From NCBI RefSeq assembly GCF_900119165.1, contig NZ_FPJG01000006.1, positions 4,340,001 to 4,404,000 on the forward strand: a DNA stretch of 64,000 nucleotides. The letters run 5' to 3'. The notes below the pieces were generated by a model. That model was not told the origin of the DNA, searched no databases, and saw only the letters and a program-made list of their open reading frames with translations. A program made the translations under genes and the position numbers. The DNA is from Amycolatopsis australiensis. Its GTDB lineage: Bacteria; Actinomycetota; Actinomycetes; Mycobacteriales; Pseudonocardiaceae. Of this stretch, positions 9,036 to 16,811 are shown one piece after another. Position 1 is the first letter of the stretch, and every line of letters starts with the position of its first letter.

Positions 9036-9638
9036 TTGACCGGCATCCGCGAACCCCAGCAGGAACGCAGCCGCACCACGCGGCGGCGGCTGATCGAGGC
9101 CGCGCTCGGCAGCTTCGGCGAGCGCGGCTGGCACGGCGTGACGGTGGCGGGCATCGCCGAGCGCGCCGGCGTCTCGCGCGGGGCGGCCCAGCACCACTTC
9201 CCGACGCGGGAGGACCTGGTGGTCGCGGCGGTCGACCTGCTGGGCCAGGCCCAGATCGACGAGCTGCGCGCCCAGGCGGCGGACCTGCCGAGCGGGGCGT
9301 CCCGCATCGAGCGGGTGGTGGAGATGGTGCTGAACCTGTACACGGGCCCGCTGTTCCGCGCGGCCCTCCAGCTGTGGTCGGTCGCGGCGACGGACGAGGC
9401 CCTGCGCGACGTGCTGGTGCCCTTGGAGGCCCGGGTCGGGCGGGAGGCGCACCGGGTGACGGTGGAGCTGCTGGGCGTGGACGAGTCCCGGCCGGGGGTC
9501 CGCGAACTGGTCCAGGCCACGCTGGACCTGGGCCGGGGCCTGGGCCTGGCGAACCTGTTGACCGACGACACCCGGCGGCGGCGCCAGATCGTGCGCGAGT
9601 GGGCGCGGACGCTGGAGCTGCGCCTCGGGGACGGCTGA
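9036..9638 (+). CDS. TetR/AcrR family regulator of the degradation operon
   Basis: 200-aa regulator. The N-terminal TetR helix-turn-helix (RTTRRRLIEAALGSFGERG, then RAGVSRGAAQHHFPTRE) spans about residues 10-55, followed by an all-helical ligand domain. No ATG or GTG lies close to the domain start, so the TTG at 9036, preceded by AGGGG at 9026-9030, is the likely start; this is less certain than the product. It is last in the operon, 8 bp after the dehydrogenase. By analogy with other such operons it probably represses the cluster until an acyl-CoA binds; no operator was confirmed. Confidence 0.85.
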   Translation: MTGIREPQQERSRTTRRRLIEAALGSFGERGWHGVTVAGIAERAGVSRGAAQHHFPTREDLVVAAVDLLGQAQIDELRAQAADLPSGASRIERVVEMVLNLYTGPLFRAALQLWSVAATDEALRDVLVPLEARVGREAHRVTVELLGVDESRPGVRELVQATLDLGRGLGLANLLTDDTRRRRQIVREWARTLELRLGDG

Positions 9639-9933
9639 GCGCCGCCCGGGCAGGGCCGGTGGCCGCGGGGTGGCGCGGAGTGCCGACCGGCTCGTGACTC
9701 GCGCCCCGTCCGCAGGATCCACGGCTGGTGCTCATGGGAAGGAGGGGCGGCCGGACGCGAGCCCCATCCCGTCTCGGCATGCGCCTTCCGGCGCAGCCCA
9801 GCGGCCGTTCGGCGCGTCTTCGTCACCCCACGGAACCTCATCCGCGGCCGAAGCGTCATAGTGCCGTAAGTAACACAATCGGCCCAATGGGCGAATGACT
9901 GGTTGTAGTGGTTTCGCAGAGGAAGGCAGTCCG
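9639..9933. other. non-coding gap, no gene seen
   Basis: About 295 bases between the TetR gene and the small gene at 9934. Short open frames here have no ribosome site and no recognisable protein features. The last 80 bases are relatively AT-rich for this genome (around 9860-9900) and probably hold the promoter of the 9934 gene, but no clean -35/-10 pair was assigned. Confidence 0.5.
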
Positions 9934-10191
9934 GTGTCCGGATCAGCAGTCGAGCTCACCCACCGCGCCATGGCGATGCTGAAGGCCGTCGCCGAAGGGC
10001 GTGCGCAGATGTCGCGCAGCTGCGAGCCCGACCTCTTCATCGACGGATTCGCCTGTTGCGATCAGATCACCGCGCACGCCCTCGCGCACGGTGGCTACCT
10101 GCGTCCCGCCGTCGAAGGCGCCACCGGGCGCGTTCCCGCCGAGCTGACCGAGGCCGGCCGCGCCGCGCTGGAGGTCACCGCCGCCGCCTGA
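9934..10191 (+). CDS. small hypothetical protein (85 aa)
   Basis: 85-aa protein that I do not recognise. The start is GTG at 9934, chosen because GAGGAAGG at 9919-9926 precedes it at normal spacing; the in-frame ATG at 9895 has none. The sequence has a helical N-half (AVELTHRAMAMLKAVAEGR), two near-adjacent cysteines in FACCDQITAH and a His/Tyr-rich centre. It is not secreted and has no membrane segment. The C-terminus (ELTEAGRAALE) resembles the last helix or wing of winged-helix regulators, so a mini DNA-binding protein is possible. It is followed by the palindrome at 10206-10235. Confidence 0.6.
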   Translation: MSGSAVELTHRAMAMLKAVAEGRAQMSRSCEPDLFIDGFACCDQITAHALAHGGYLRPAVEGATGRVPAELTEAGRAALEVTAAA

Positions 10192-10205
10192 GCGTCACGC
10201 ATTGT

Positions 10206-10235
10206 CGGGAGATCGAACAAGTGTTCGATCTCCCG
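10206..10235. promoter_or_regulatory. 30-bp palindrome containing a LexA (SOS) box
   Basis: Two perfect 14-base arms (10206-10219 and 10222-10235) separated by only 2 bases. Its core at 10213-10228 is TCGAACAAGTGTTCGA, an exact match to the actinobacterial/Gram-positive LexA consensus CGAAC-N4-GTTCG. It ends 30 bases before the murJ ATG. A loop of 2 bases makes it a poor transcription terminator, which favours a protein-binding site. LexA control of murJ, or of the upstream small gene, is inferred. Confidence 0.65.
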
Positions 10236-10265
10236 CGCGTGGTCTCGACCTGGCAGGCTTGAGCC

Positions 10266-12047
10266 ATGGCGGAGCACCCACCACCGGTGGACGACGAGGC
10301 GACGGTCTTCCTCCCCAGCGAGCTGCGCGGACCGCACTGGCCGACCCGCGACCCCGACGTCTCCCGGCGGCCCTACGACGAGTTCGCCACCCAGATCGTC
10401 GCCCGGCCGCCCGCCTCGCCGGTCACCGCCGGCCGCGGGGAAGGCGCCGGCTCGTCGCTCGCGCGCTCGAGCGGGCGGATGGCCGTCGCGTCGACCGTCA
10501 GCCGGATCACCGGGTTCGTCGCGAAGCTGCTGCTGGCCGCGGTGGTCGGCACCGGGGTCGTCAACGACTCCTTCACCGTGGCGAACACGCTGCCCAACAT
10601 CGTGTTCGAACTGCTCTTCGGCGGCGTGCTGGCCAGCGTCGTCGTGCCGCTGCTGGTCCGCTCCCAGGACGACCCGGACGGCGGCCGTGCCTACACGCAG
10701 CGGCTGATCACCATGGCGCTGGTGCTGCTCACCGCCGGCACGGCCGTCGCGGTGGCGATCGCGCCGCTGTTCACCGCCGTCTACGTCGACAAATCGGCCG
10801 CCACGGCCAATCCGGGGCTGACGACGGCGCTGGCGTACCTCCTGCTGCCGCAGATCCTGTTCTACGGTCTCTTCGCGCTGCTCTCGGCGATCCTCAACGC
10901 GCAGAACGTCTTCGGCCCGCCGGCGTGGGCGCCGGTGCTGAACAACATCGTCGTCACCGGCACGCTGGTCGTGTTCGCGGTGGTGCCGGGCGAGCTGACG
11001 CTCGACCCGGTCCGGATGAGCGACCCGAAGCTGCTGGTGCTGGGCCTCGGCACGACGCTCGGCATCGTCGTGCAGGCGGCCGTGCTGATCCCGGCGCTGC
11101 TGCGCACCGGGTTCCGGTTCCGGTGGCGCTGGGGCTTCGACCCGCGGATCAAGGAGTTCGGCGGGCTCGCCGCGTGGATCCTCGGCTACGTCGTGGTCAG
11201 CCACGTCGGGTTCGTCGTCACGACCCGGGTGCTGACCCACGGCTCCACGGGCGGCGTCACGGCCTACAGCTACGCGTCCCTGCTCTTCCAGCTGCCATAC
11301 GGGATTCTCGGCGTCTCCCTGCTGACGGCGCTCATGCCGCGGATGAGCCGTGCGGCCGCGGACGGCGACACCGTCGCGCTGGTCGGTGACCTGTCGCTCG
11401 CGTCGCGTGTCTCGACCGTGCTGTTCGTGCCGATCTCCGCGGTGCTGGCCGTGGTCGGCACCCCGGTCGGCATCGCGATCTTCACCTGGGGCCGCGGCAC
11501 GCTGGAAGACGCCGAGCGGCTCGGCCAGACGCTCGCCGTCTCCGCCGTCGGGCTGCTGCCGTTCGCGCTGGTCATGTTGCAGCTGCGCGTGTTCTACGCG
11601 ATGAAGGACGCCCGCACGCCGACGTTGATCATGCTCGTGATGACCGCGGTGAAGATCCCGCTGCTGCTGCTGTGCCGCGGCCTGCTCGACGGCGAGCACG
11701 TCGTCTACGGAGTGATGCTGGTGAACGGCGCCGGGTTCATCGTCGGCGCGGTGCTGGGCCAGGTGTGGCTGTGGGTCCGGCTCGGGCACCTGCGCAGCAA
11801 GCGGTCGCTGCGCGTCGGGCTGATCACGTTGGGCGCGAGCGCGCTCGGCGGCGGGGTGGCGGTGCTGGCGGGCTACGCGGTGCCCGGCTCGCTCGGCGAG
11901 ATCGCCGGCGCGTGGGTGAAGCTGCCGGTCCAGACCTTGCTGGGGATGGCGGTGCCGTTCGGGTTGCTGGCGGTGCTGAAGCTGCCGGAGTTCACCCCGG
12001 TGACCCGCCGGGTGGGCGGATTGTTGCGGCGCTTCGCGGCTCGTTGA
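10266..12047 (+). CDS. murJ: lipid II flippase MurJ (MviN family)
   Basis: 593-aa polytopic membrane protein of the MOP superfamily that translocates the peptidoglycan precursor lipid II. A ~60-residue hydrophilic N-terminal tail (acidic, Pro-rich) is followed by SSGRMAVASTVSRITGFVAK, the standard opening of actinobacterial MurJ, then about 14 hydrophobic segments to the end. The family's ANTLPNIVFELLFGG stretch is intact. The C-terminus stops soon after the last helices and has no pseudokinase extension of the mycobacterial kind. The ATG at 10266 is 30 bases after the LexA-type palindrome. It likely acts with the cell-wall elongation machinery, though no partner genes are adjacent. Confidence 0.93.
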   Translation: MAEHPPPVDDEATVFLPSELRGPHWPTRDPDVSRRPYDEFATQIVARPPASPVTAGRGEGAGSSLARSSGRMAVASTVSRITGFVAKLLLAAVVGTGVVNDSFTVANTLPNIVFELLFGGVLASVVVPLLVRSQDDPDGGRAYTQRLITMALVLLTAGTAVAVAIAPLFTAVYVDKSAATANPGLTTALAYLLLPQILFYGLFALLSAILNAQNVFGPPAWAPVLNNIVVTGTLVVFAVVPGELTLDPVRMSDPKLLVLGLGTTLGIVVQAAVLIPALLRTGFRFRWRWGFDPRIKEFGGLAAWILGYVVVSHVGFVVTTRVLTHGSTGGVTAYSYASLLFQLPYGILGVSLLTALMPRMSRAAADGDTVALVGDLSLASRVSTVLFVPISAVLAVVGTPVGIAIFTWGRGTLEDAERLGQTLAVSAVGLLPFALVMLQLRVFYAMKDARTPTLIMLVMTAVKIPLLLLCRGLLDGEHVVYGVMLVNGAGFIVGAVLGQVWLWVRLGHLRSKRSLRVGLITLGASALGGGVAVLAGYAVPGSLGEIAGAWVKLPVQTLLGMAVPFGLLAVLKLPEFTPVTRRVGGLLRRFAAR

Positions 12048-12169
12048 CGACTACGGCCGGGAACGCGATCCGGATGTCTCGGAACGATAACGAGACCGCT
12101 GCGATCAGCGCGTTTACATTTCCGGCGCCGGTTTCTACGATCCACCCGGATCGGCGAAGGGGGTCGTGC

Positions 12170-12895
12170 ATGACGCGCAGGGCGCGCAGACGGGACCGCA
12201 TTTCGGTGGACGAGCTGCTGCGGCGGACCGGAACGCGGCCCCGACGGCCCGGCTCACGCTCGGCCGAGGCCGCGCGCCGCGACCCGGGTTTCGAGCCGCG
12301 CGGAGGTGTGGATCGGCGCGAGCTGCGGGGTGGTGTGGCCGGGCAGGCCGCCGGTTCCGGGCGGCTTGGTGGCGCGGACGGGCGCGATCCCGGCGGGGAG
12401 GTGCGCGGTGGGGCGGCCTGGCAGGCCGCCGGTTTCGGGCCGTTCGGTAGCTCCCACCGGGACGATCCCAGCCGCGAGCAGTGCGCCCCCGCGCGGCGTT
12501 CCCGCTTCGAGTCGCACCGCGCCGCCGTCCGGGATTCCGGCTTCGAACCCCGCGGGGCCGCCGGGCGGATCGCGCTCGCGTCGGCTGTCTTCGTCGTGCT
12601 CGGTGGGGTCGTGCTCGCCCTTGCCACGCGGCCCGATCCCGTTCCCGGGTCCACTCGGTTCCCGCAGCTGCCGCCCGCCACCGGCCTGCCGACCTCGACC
12701 GCCGTCGCCGCGCCTACGCGCACCACCACTCCCTCGCCGGTCGTCATGCATGCGCGGAAGACCCCGACCCCCACGCCGACCGTCACCGTGCTGCTACCGC
12801 CGTCGCCCACCACCACCGTCACCCTGCCGCCGCCGACCTGGGACTACGGCTGCCATCCCTACGGCTGCCGCAGCGGCGGCACCCCGGTGCGCTGA
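12170..12895 (+). CDS. single-pass membrane protein with Pro/Thr-rich tail, unknown function
   Basis: 241 aa. ATG at 12170 with GAAGGGGG (12156-12163) upstream. The N-terminus is very basic and carries RDRISVDELLRRTG (residues ~9-22), a short motif I have seen at the start of several actinobacterial membrane proteins. Residues ~25-130 are low-complexity Gly/Arg/Ala with imperfect internal repeats. One transmembrane helix follows (AGRIALASAVFVVLGGVVLAL), then a Pro/Thr-rich stalk and a short CHPYGC end whose two Cys could pair. The topology is probably N-in, with a stalk reaching into the wall. Its last 37 bases overlap the end of the convergent permease gene. No function is assigned. Confidence 0.65.
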   Translation: MTRRARRRDRISVDELLRRTGTRPRRPGSRSAEAARRDPGFEPRGGVDRRELRGGVAGQAAGSGRLGGADGRDPGGEVRGGAAWQAAGFGPFGSSHRDDPSREQCAPARRSRFESHRAAVRDSGFEPRGAAGRIALASAVFVVLGGVVLALATRPDPVPGSTRFPQLPPATGLPTSTAVAAPTRTTTPSPVVMHARKTPTPTPTVTVLLPPSPTTTVTLPPPTWDYGCHPYGCRSGGTPVR

Positions 12896-14226
12896 CGGCG
12901 CAGCCCCCAGTACGTGGCGGCCGCCAGCACGAATCCCGCCGCGAACGTCAGGTCGCCCACCGCGGGGACCGCCTTCGGGATCGGGGCCGTGTACAGCGCC
13001 TGGTTCGCGAACAACCCGACCGACACCACCAGCCCGGCGGCGAACGCCGTGAACCCGGCGACGTTGCGGTGCGCCCGATCCGCGAGCAGCTCGCCGAACT
13101 CGCTGCCCCGGCGCAGGTGGTGGTCGACCAGCAGCACGCCCAGCCACGGGCCGATCCAGTAGGCGATGACGAGCAGGAAGTTCTCGTACGCCTGGCCCGC
13201 GTCGGCCAGCCCGAACCACGCCAGCACGAACCCGATCGCGCCGAACGCCAGCGCGACGGCGGCGCGGCGCCACGCCAGCGGCAGGCGGACGCCCAACGCG
13301 AGAAACGCGAGCGCGCCGGAATAGACGTTGAGGACGTTCGCGGCCACCGCGCCGAGCGTGATCGCCAGCAGCGTCGCCGCGGCGAGGAAACCGGGCAGGT
13401 GGCCGGTGAACGCCGTCGCCGGGTTCGCGTCCGCCGCGCCGCCGAGGGTCGTCGATGCCGCGCCGACCAGCATCAGCAGGGTCGTCGAGACGAACAGGCC
13501 GCCGCCGGCGTGGAGGCCGATCGCGCGCTTCGACGCCGTCTTCGGCAGGTACCGCGTGTAGTCCGCGGCATACGGGTTCCAGCCGGCGGTGTAGCCGAAC
13601 GCGGTGCCGACGGCGAGGAGGAAGCCGCCGCCGCTGCCGGTGTTGGCCGTCGGCCCGGACTTCGCGAAGATCACGACGCTCGCGGCGGCGAACACGACGG
13701 CGAGGACGACGAAGACGTACCTCTCGTACGCCTGGACGAGGTTGTGCCCGAAGAAGGCGATCACGATCTGCAGCGCGACGACCAGCACCAAACAGGACAC
13801 GGTCGGCCACCCCGTGAGGCTGGCCAGCGCGAACGCGCCGCTGACGCTGTTGACGGCGAACCAGCCGACACCCGCCATGACCGACATGAGCGCGGCCGGC
13901 AGCAGGTTCCCGCGGTAGCCGAAGGCGGCGCGCCCGAGCACCATCTGCGGCACGCCGTAGCGCGGGCCGCGGGCGGAGAGGACGCCGTGCGCGACGGCGC
14001 CGAGCCCGTTCCCGATGACGGCGGCGAGCGCGGCCTGGGTGAAGGAGAGCCCGAACGCGGTGACGGCGAGGACGCCGACGAACACGGTGGCGAACTCGAG
14101 GTTGGGGGAGGCCCAGGTCCAGGCCAGCTGCCGGGGCGTGCCGTGCCGGTCGGCGTCGGCCACGGGCTCGATGCCGCCTGGCTCGACGGCGACGACCTTG
14201 TCGCCGTAGCGGGGTTCGCTCGTCAT
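12859..14226 (-). CDS. cytosine/purine permease (NCS1 family, CodB-like)
   Basis: 455-aa nucleobase:cation symporter with about 12 hydrophobic segments. The cytoplasmic N-terminus (RYGDKVVAVEPGGIEPV) and PNLEFATVFVG at helix 1 are typical of actinobacterial CodB-like transporters; WNPYAADYTRYLP is the conserved NCS1 loop. ATG 14224-14226 was chosen by comparison with that family opening; neither it nor the ATG at 14250 has a strong ribosome site. A cytosine deaminase gene lies 3.6 kb away at 17783, so uptake of cytosine for salvage is a reasonable inference, but other purine or hydantoin-like substrates remain possible. Confidence 0.85.
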   Translation of the reverse strand: MTSEPRYGDKVVAVEPGGIEPVADADRHGTPRQLAWTWASPNLEFATVFVGVLAVTAFGLSFTQAALAAVIGNGLGAVAHGVLSARGPRYGVPQMVLGRAAFGYRGNLLPAALMSVMAGVGWFAVNSVSGAFALASLTGWPTVSCLVLVVALQIVIAFFGHNLVQAYERYVFVVLAVVFAAASVVIFAKSGPTANTGSGGGFLLAVGTAFGYTAGWNPYAADYTRYLPKTASKRAIGLHAGGGLFVSTTLLMLVGAASTTLGGAADANPATAFTGHLPGFLAAATLLAITLGAVAANVLNVYSGALAFLALGVRLPLAWRRAAVALAFGAIGFVLAWFGLADAGQAYENFLLVIAYWIGPWLGVLLVDHHLRRGSEFGELLADRAHRNVAGFTAFAAGLVVSVGLFANQALYTAPIPKAVPAVGDLTFAAGFVLAAATYWGLRRQRTGVPPLRQP

Positions 14227-14300
14227 GCGAAGACGGTAGGCGACCGACATTGCGGCCGTGTGACGCTTGTCCCGGTCACCGGGAAACCCGGACCCGCGAA

Positions 14301-14336
14301 GGCCCCCTCACCGGCCCCGATGCCGGTGAGAGGGCC
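14301..14336 (-). terminator. Rho-independent-type hairpin after chitinase gene
   Basis: 15-base stem (14301-14315 with 14322-14336, one mismatch) around a 6-base loop, lying 28 bases beyond the chitinase stop on the minus strand. No long T run follows, as is usual for high-GC actinomycete terminators. It separates the chitinase and permease transcripts. Confidence 0.6.
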
Positions 14337-14363
14337 TCCGACAGCCCCACTACGGGCCCGATG

Positions 14364-15323
14364 TCAGCCGGTGTAGCCGGCGACGATCTTGGTGAACGCG
14401 TACTTGTCCTGGCTGATGCCGCTGCATTCGCCGCCACCGCCGCAGTCGCGGTTGGTGGCCCAGAACGTGAAGCGGGCCAGGTGGTGGCTCGCCGCGTAGC
14501 TGCGGATCGAACTGAAGTTGGCCACCGTGACCGTCTCGCCCGGGTTGTCGGTCTTGCCGTTCATCGAGGAGAGGCCGCTGTGCCGGTAGGCGGTGTCGTC
14601 GCTCCAGCCGAAGGTCGACTTGAGCTGGTTCTTCAGCCCGTCGACCGCGGACTTCGTGTGCGCGGCCATGTCGCCGCCGCTGGAGAAGTCGAACGGCATG
14701 ACCGACCACACGTCGACGTTCGCGCCGATCGCCTTGGCTTGGCTGATCAGGCGCTTGCCCCAGGTGTTCGGGCCGGTGGTCTCGGTGCCGATCGTGATCA
14801 CCACGCGCAGGTTCGGGTTCTTCTGCTTGGTGAGCTTGACCGCGTTGAGGATCCGGTCCTGCACGGTGGCGTTTTCGAACTCGTCGGTGTTTTCGATGTC
14901 GAGGTCGATCGCCTTGAGGCCGTAGGCGTCGATCACCTTCTGGTACGCGCCCGCCAGCGCCGAGGCCGACGTGCACTTCGAGCCCAGCTTCGTGCCGGAC
15001 CAGCCGCCGAAGGAGGGGATCACGTCCCCGCCCGCGTTGCGGATGTTCTGGATCATCGTCTTGTCCGAGCCGGTCAGCGAGCGGGTGCCGTCCCACTTGG
15101 GGTTGCAGCCGCCGTCCGACAGGACGAACGCGAGGGTAAACGCTTTCACGCCGGTGGCGGACATCGCCGCCGTCGGGCTGGTCTGCCCGCCCCACTGGTA
15201 CAGGTAGGGGGAGGCGAGCACCGGGTCGACGGCGGCCATCGCCTGCGGGGCGAGGCCGACCGCGGTCGCCAGCGCGGCCGAAGCCGCGGCGGCGAGGGTG
15301 ACCAGTCGGCGCACTGTTTTCAT
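14364..15323 (-). CDS. secreted GH18 chitinase
   Basis: 319-aa secreted glycoside hydrolase that cleaves beta-1,4 chitin links. A Sec signal peptide (MKTVRRLVTLAAAASAALATAV, cut near AMA-AVDP) precedes a single GH18 barrel. The catalytic motif reads AIDLDIENTDE (DxxDxDxE type, acid Glu within LDIE), followed by VITIGTE and MPFDFS on later strands. No separate chitin-binding domain is seen, so it is compact, like Streptomyces family-18 ChiD-type enzymes. The start is fixed by GGAGGA nine bases upstream. A DasR-type box lies 86 bases before the start, so induction by N-acetylglucosamine is likely. Convergent hairpin downstream. Confidence 0.9.
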   Translation of the reverse strand: MKTVRRLVTLAAAASAALATAVGLAPQAMAAVDPVLASPYLYQWGGQTSPTAAMSATGVKAFTLAFVLSDGGCNPKWDGTRSLTGSDKTMIQNIRNAGGDVIPSFGGWSGTKLGSKCTSASALAGAYQKVIDAYGLKAIDLDIENTDEFENATVQDRILNAVKLTKQKNPNLRVVITIGTETTGPNTWGKRLISQAKAIGANVDVWSVMPFDFSSGGDMAAHTKSAVDGLKNQLKSTFGWSDDTAYRHSGLSSMNGKTDNPGETVTVANFSSIRSYAASHHLARFTFWATNRDCGGGGECSGISQDKYAFTKIVAGYTG

Positions 15324-15390
15324 GGGGGTCCTCCAAACGTGCAGGGTGGAGCACCTCCGGTTTGAGGCGGCGGGATCAACCCTGGAGGAG

Positions 15391-15412
15391 CACTGTGTGC
15401 CACCACACAGTG
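15391..15412. repeat. perfect 9-bp inverted repeat upstream of chitinase
   Basis: Arms CACTGTGTG (15391-15399) and CACACAGTG (15404-15412) with a 4-base centre. It overlaps the left end of the DasR-like box and sits in the chitinase promoter region. It may be a second operator; no regulator is assigned. Confidence 0.5.
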
Positions 15413-15424
15413 GACTAGACCAAT
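15409..15424. promoter_or_regulatory. DasR-responsive element (dre) for chitinase
   Basis: AGTGGACTAGACCAAT matches the Streptomyces dre consensus AGTGGTCTAGACCACT at 14 of 16 positions. DasR is the GntR-type GlcNAc regulator that controls chitinases. Position, about 90 bases before the chitinase ATG, is consistent with repression at its promoter. The match is seen directly; DasR itself is not in this window. Confidence 0.7.
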
Positions 15425-15532
15425 GTTGTGTGTCAACCCTTCTTCCGGTCGGAAAATGACCCACGGCGGCGGAATGTGAAATTCCCCTGAAGGCGGAGTG
15501 ACAGCGCCCGCCGTTCCGGCTACTTTGCCGAA

Positions 15533-16801
15533 ATGGTGGGGGATTCGGTCGCCGCCGGCGGAGGACGCCGCGCCGGCCGGTTCGTGCCCGCTGTCGTCCT
15601 CGCGCGCTGGGCGCTGTGGCGGCTGCCGCGCCGCGGCCACGTGTGCTACCTCGTCGCGATCGACGCCGTCGCCGTCGTGGCCGTCGTGCTCGCCGCCGTC
15701 CGGTACCCGCCGCTCGCCGCGATGCTGCCGCCGTTCGCGCTGCTGCTCGGCGGGATGCTGGTGTCCGCGGAACTCGCCAGGAGCGTCGAGCGCCACCGCG
15801 AGGACACGCTGCTGGGACCGGGGGTCGACACGCCGTGGATCTTCGCCGGGGTCCTGGTGCTGCGGCCCGGCCTGGCCGCTGCCCTGATCGTGGTCTCCGC
15901 GCTGCACCAGTGGTTCCGGGTCCGCAGAAGACCGGTGTACCGCCAGGTGTTCGGCGCCGCGGCGACGGCACTGGCCTGCCTCGTCGCCGGTGCGTTCCGC
16001 ACGGCGACCGGCGCCGGGCCGCTGAGCACGGTCCTCGACACGCGCACGGTCGCCCTGCTGGCCGCCGCGGGCGCGGTGTTCCTCGCGGTGAACGCCGCGC
16101 TCGTCACCGCCGCCGACGGCCCCCGCCGTCCCCGCGAAGCCCTGCCCGGGCTCGCGTTCGACGCCGCGATGACGGCGTCCGCGCTGCCGCTGGCGTGGGC
16201 GGCCGAAGCCGCGCCGGCGCTGGTCCCGCTGCTGGCCGGCGCCACCGTGGTCCTGCACCGCGGCGGGCTGGGCCGCGGCCGCCGCGACCACGTCACCCTC
16301 GATCCCGGCACCGGCGTGCTGACCGCGGCGTCGTGGCGCGGCGCGGCCGAAGCCGAGCTGGACCGGCTCGGCCGCCACGGTCCCGGCCCGGCGGTGCTGC
16401 TGCTCGACCTGGACCACTTCCGCCGGCTCAACGACCGCTACGGCGTCCGCATCGGCGACGCGGTCCTGCGCGCGGTGGCCGACACGCTGCGCGACGAGGT
16501 CCGCGCGGCCGACTTGGTCGGCCGCTCCGGCGGCGAGGAGTTCGCGGTGCTGCTGCCGGGCACGGGCCGTTTCGACGCGATGGCGATCGCGGAGCGGATC
16601 CGGCTGCGGGTCGCCTCGACGCTGGTGGCGCTGAAGGCCTCGGGAGACGGGCCGCAGTTCGTGGGCGTGACGGTGTCGATCGGCGTGGCGGACTGCCCCG
16701 ATGGCCTACTCGAGGACGCGCTGCTGGCGGCGGAAGCGGCCCTGCTGCGCGCGAAGGCGGCGGGCCGCAACCGCACGATCTGCGCCGAACCGGAATCGTG
16801 A
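15533..16801 (+). CDS. membrane-bound diguanylate cyclase (GGDEF)
   Basis: 422-aa protein. Roughly residues 1-250 form a multi-helix membrane sensor (about 7-8 hydrophobic stretches) of no family I can name. Residues ~265-415 are a complete GGDEF domain that makes cyclic di-GMP: GGEEF at 333-337, the metal site LLLDLDHFRRLND, and an intact product-inhibition I-site RAAD at 324-327, exactly five residues before GGEEF. Activity and feedback inhibition are therefore expected. It stands alone between the chitinase (divergent) and the oxygenase (convergent). The signal sensed is unknown. Confidence 0.88.
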   Translation: MVGDSVAAGGGRRAGRFVPAVVLARWALWRLPRRGHVCYLVAIDAVAVVAVVLAAVRYPPLAAMLPPFALLLGGMLVSAELARSVERHREDTLLGPGVDTPWIFAGVLVLRPGLAAALIVVSALHQWFRVRRRPVYRQVFGAAATALACLVAGAFRTATGAGPLSTVLDTRTVALLAAAGAVFLAVNAALVTAADGPRRPREALPGLAFDAAMTASALPLAWAAEAAPALVPLLAGATVVLHRGGLGRGRRDHVTLDPGTGVLTAASWRGAAEAELDRLGRHGPGPAVLLLDLDHFRRLNDRYGVRIGDAVLRAVADTLRDEVRAADLVGRSGGEEFAVLLPGTGRFDAMAIAERIRLRVASTLVALKASGDGPQFVGVTVSIGVADCPDGLLEDALLAAEAALLRAKAAGRNRTICAEPES

Positions 16802-16811
16802 GTGAGAGCGC

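Noticed and set aside
10095..11789. 564-codon minus-strand frame opposite murJ
   Set aside because: His/Gln/Arg-rich shadow of a well-supported membrane protein gene; composition artefact of high GC third positions.
12481..14376. Long plus-strand open frame antisense to the cytosine permease
   Set aside because: Low-complexity Arg/Gly translation, no ribosome site; the minus strand encodes a clear NCS1 transporter.
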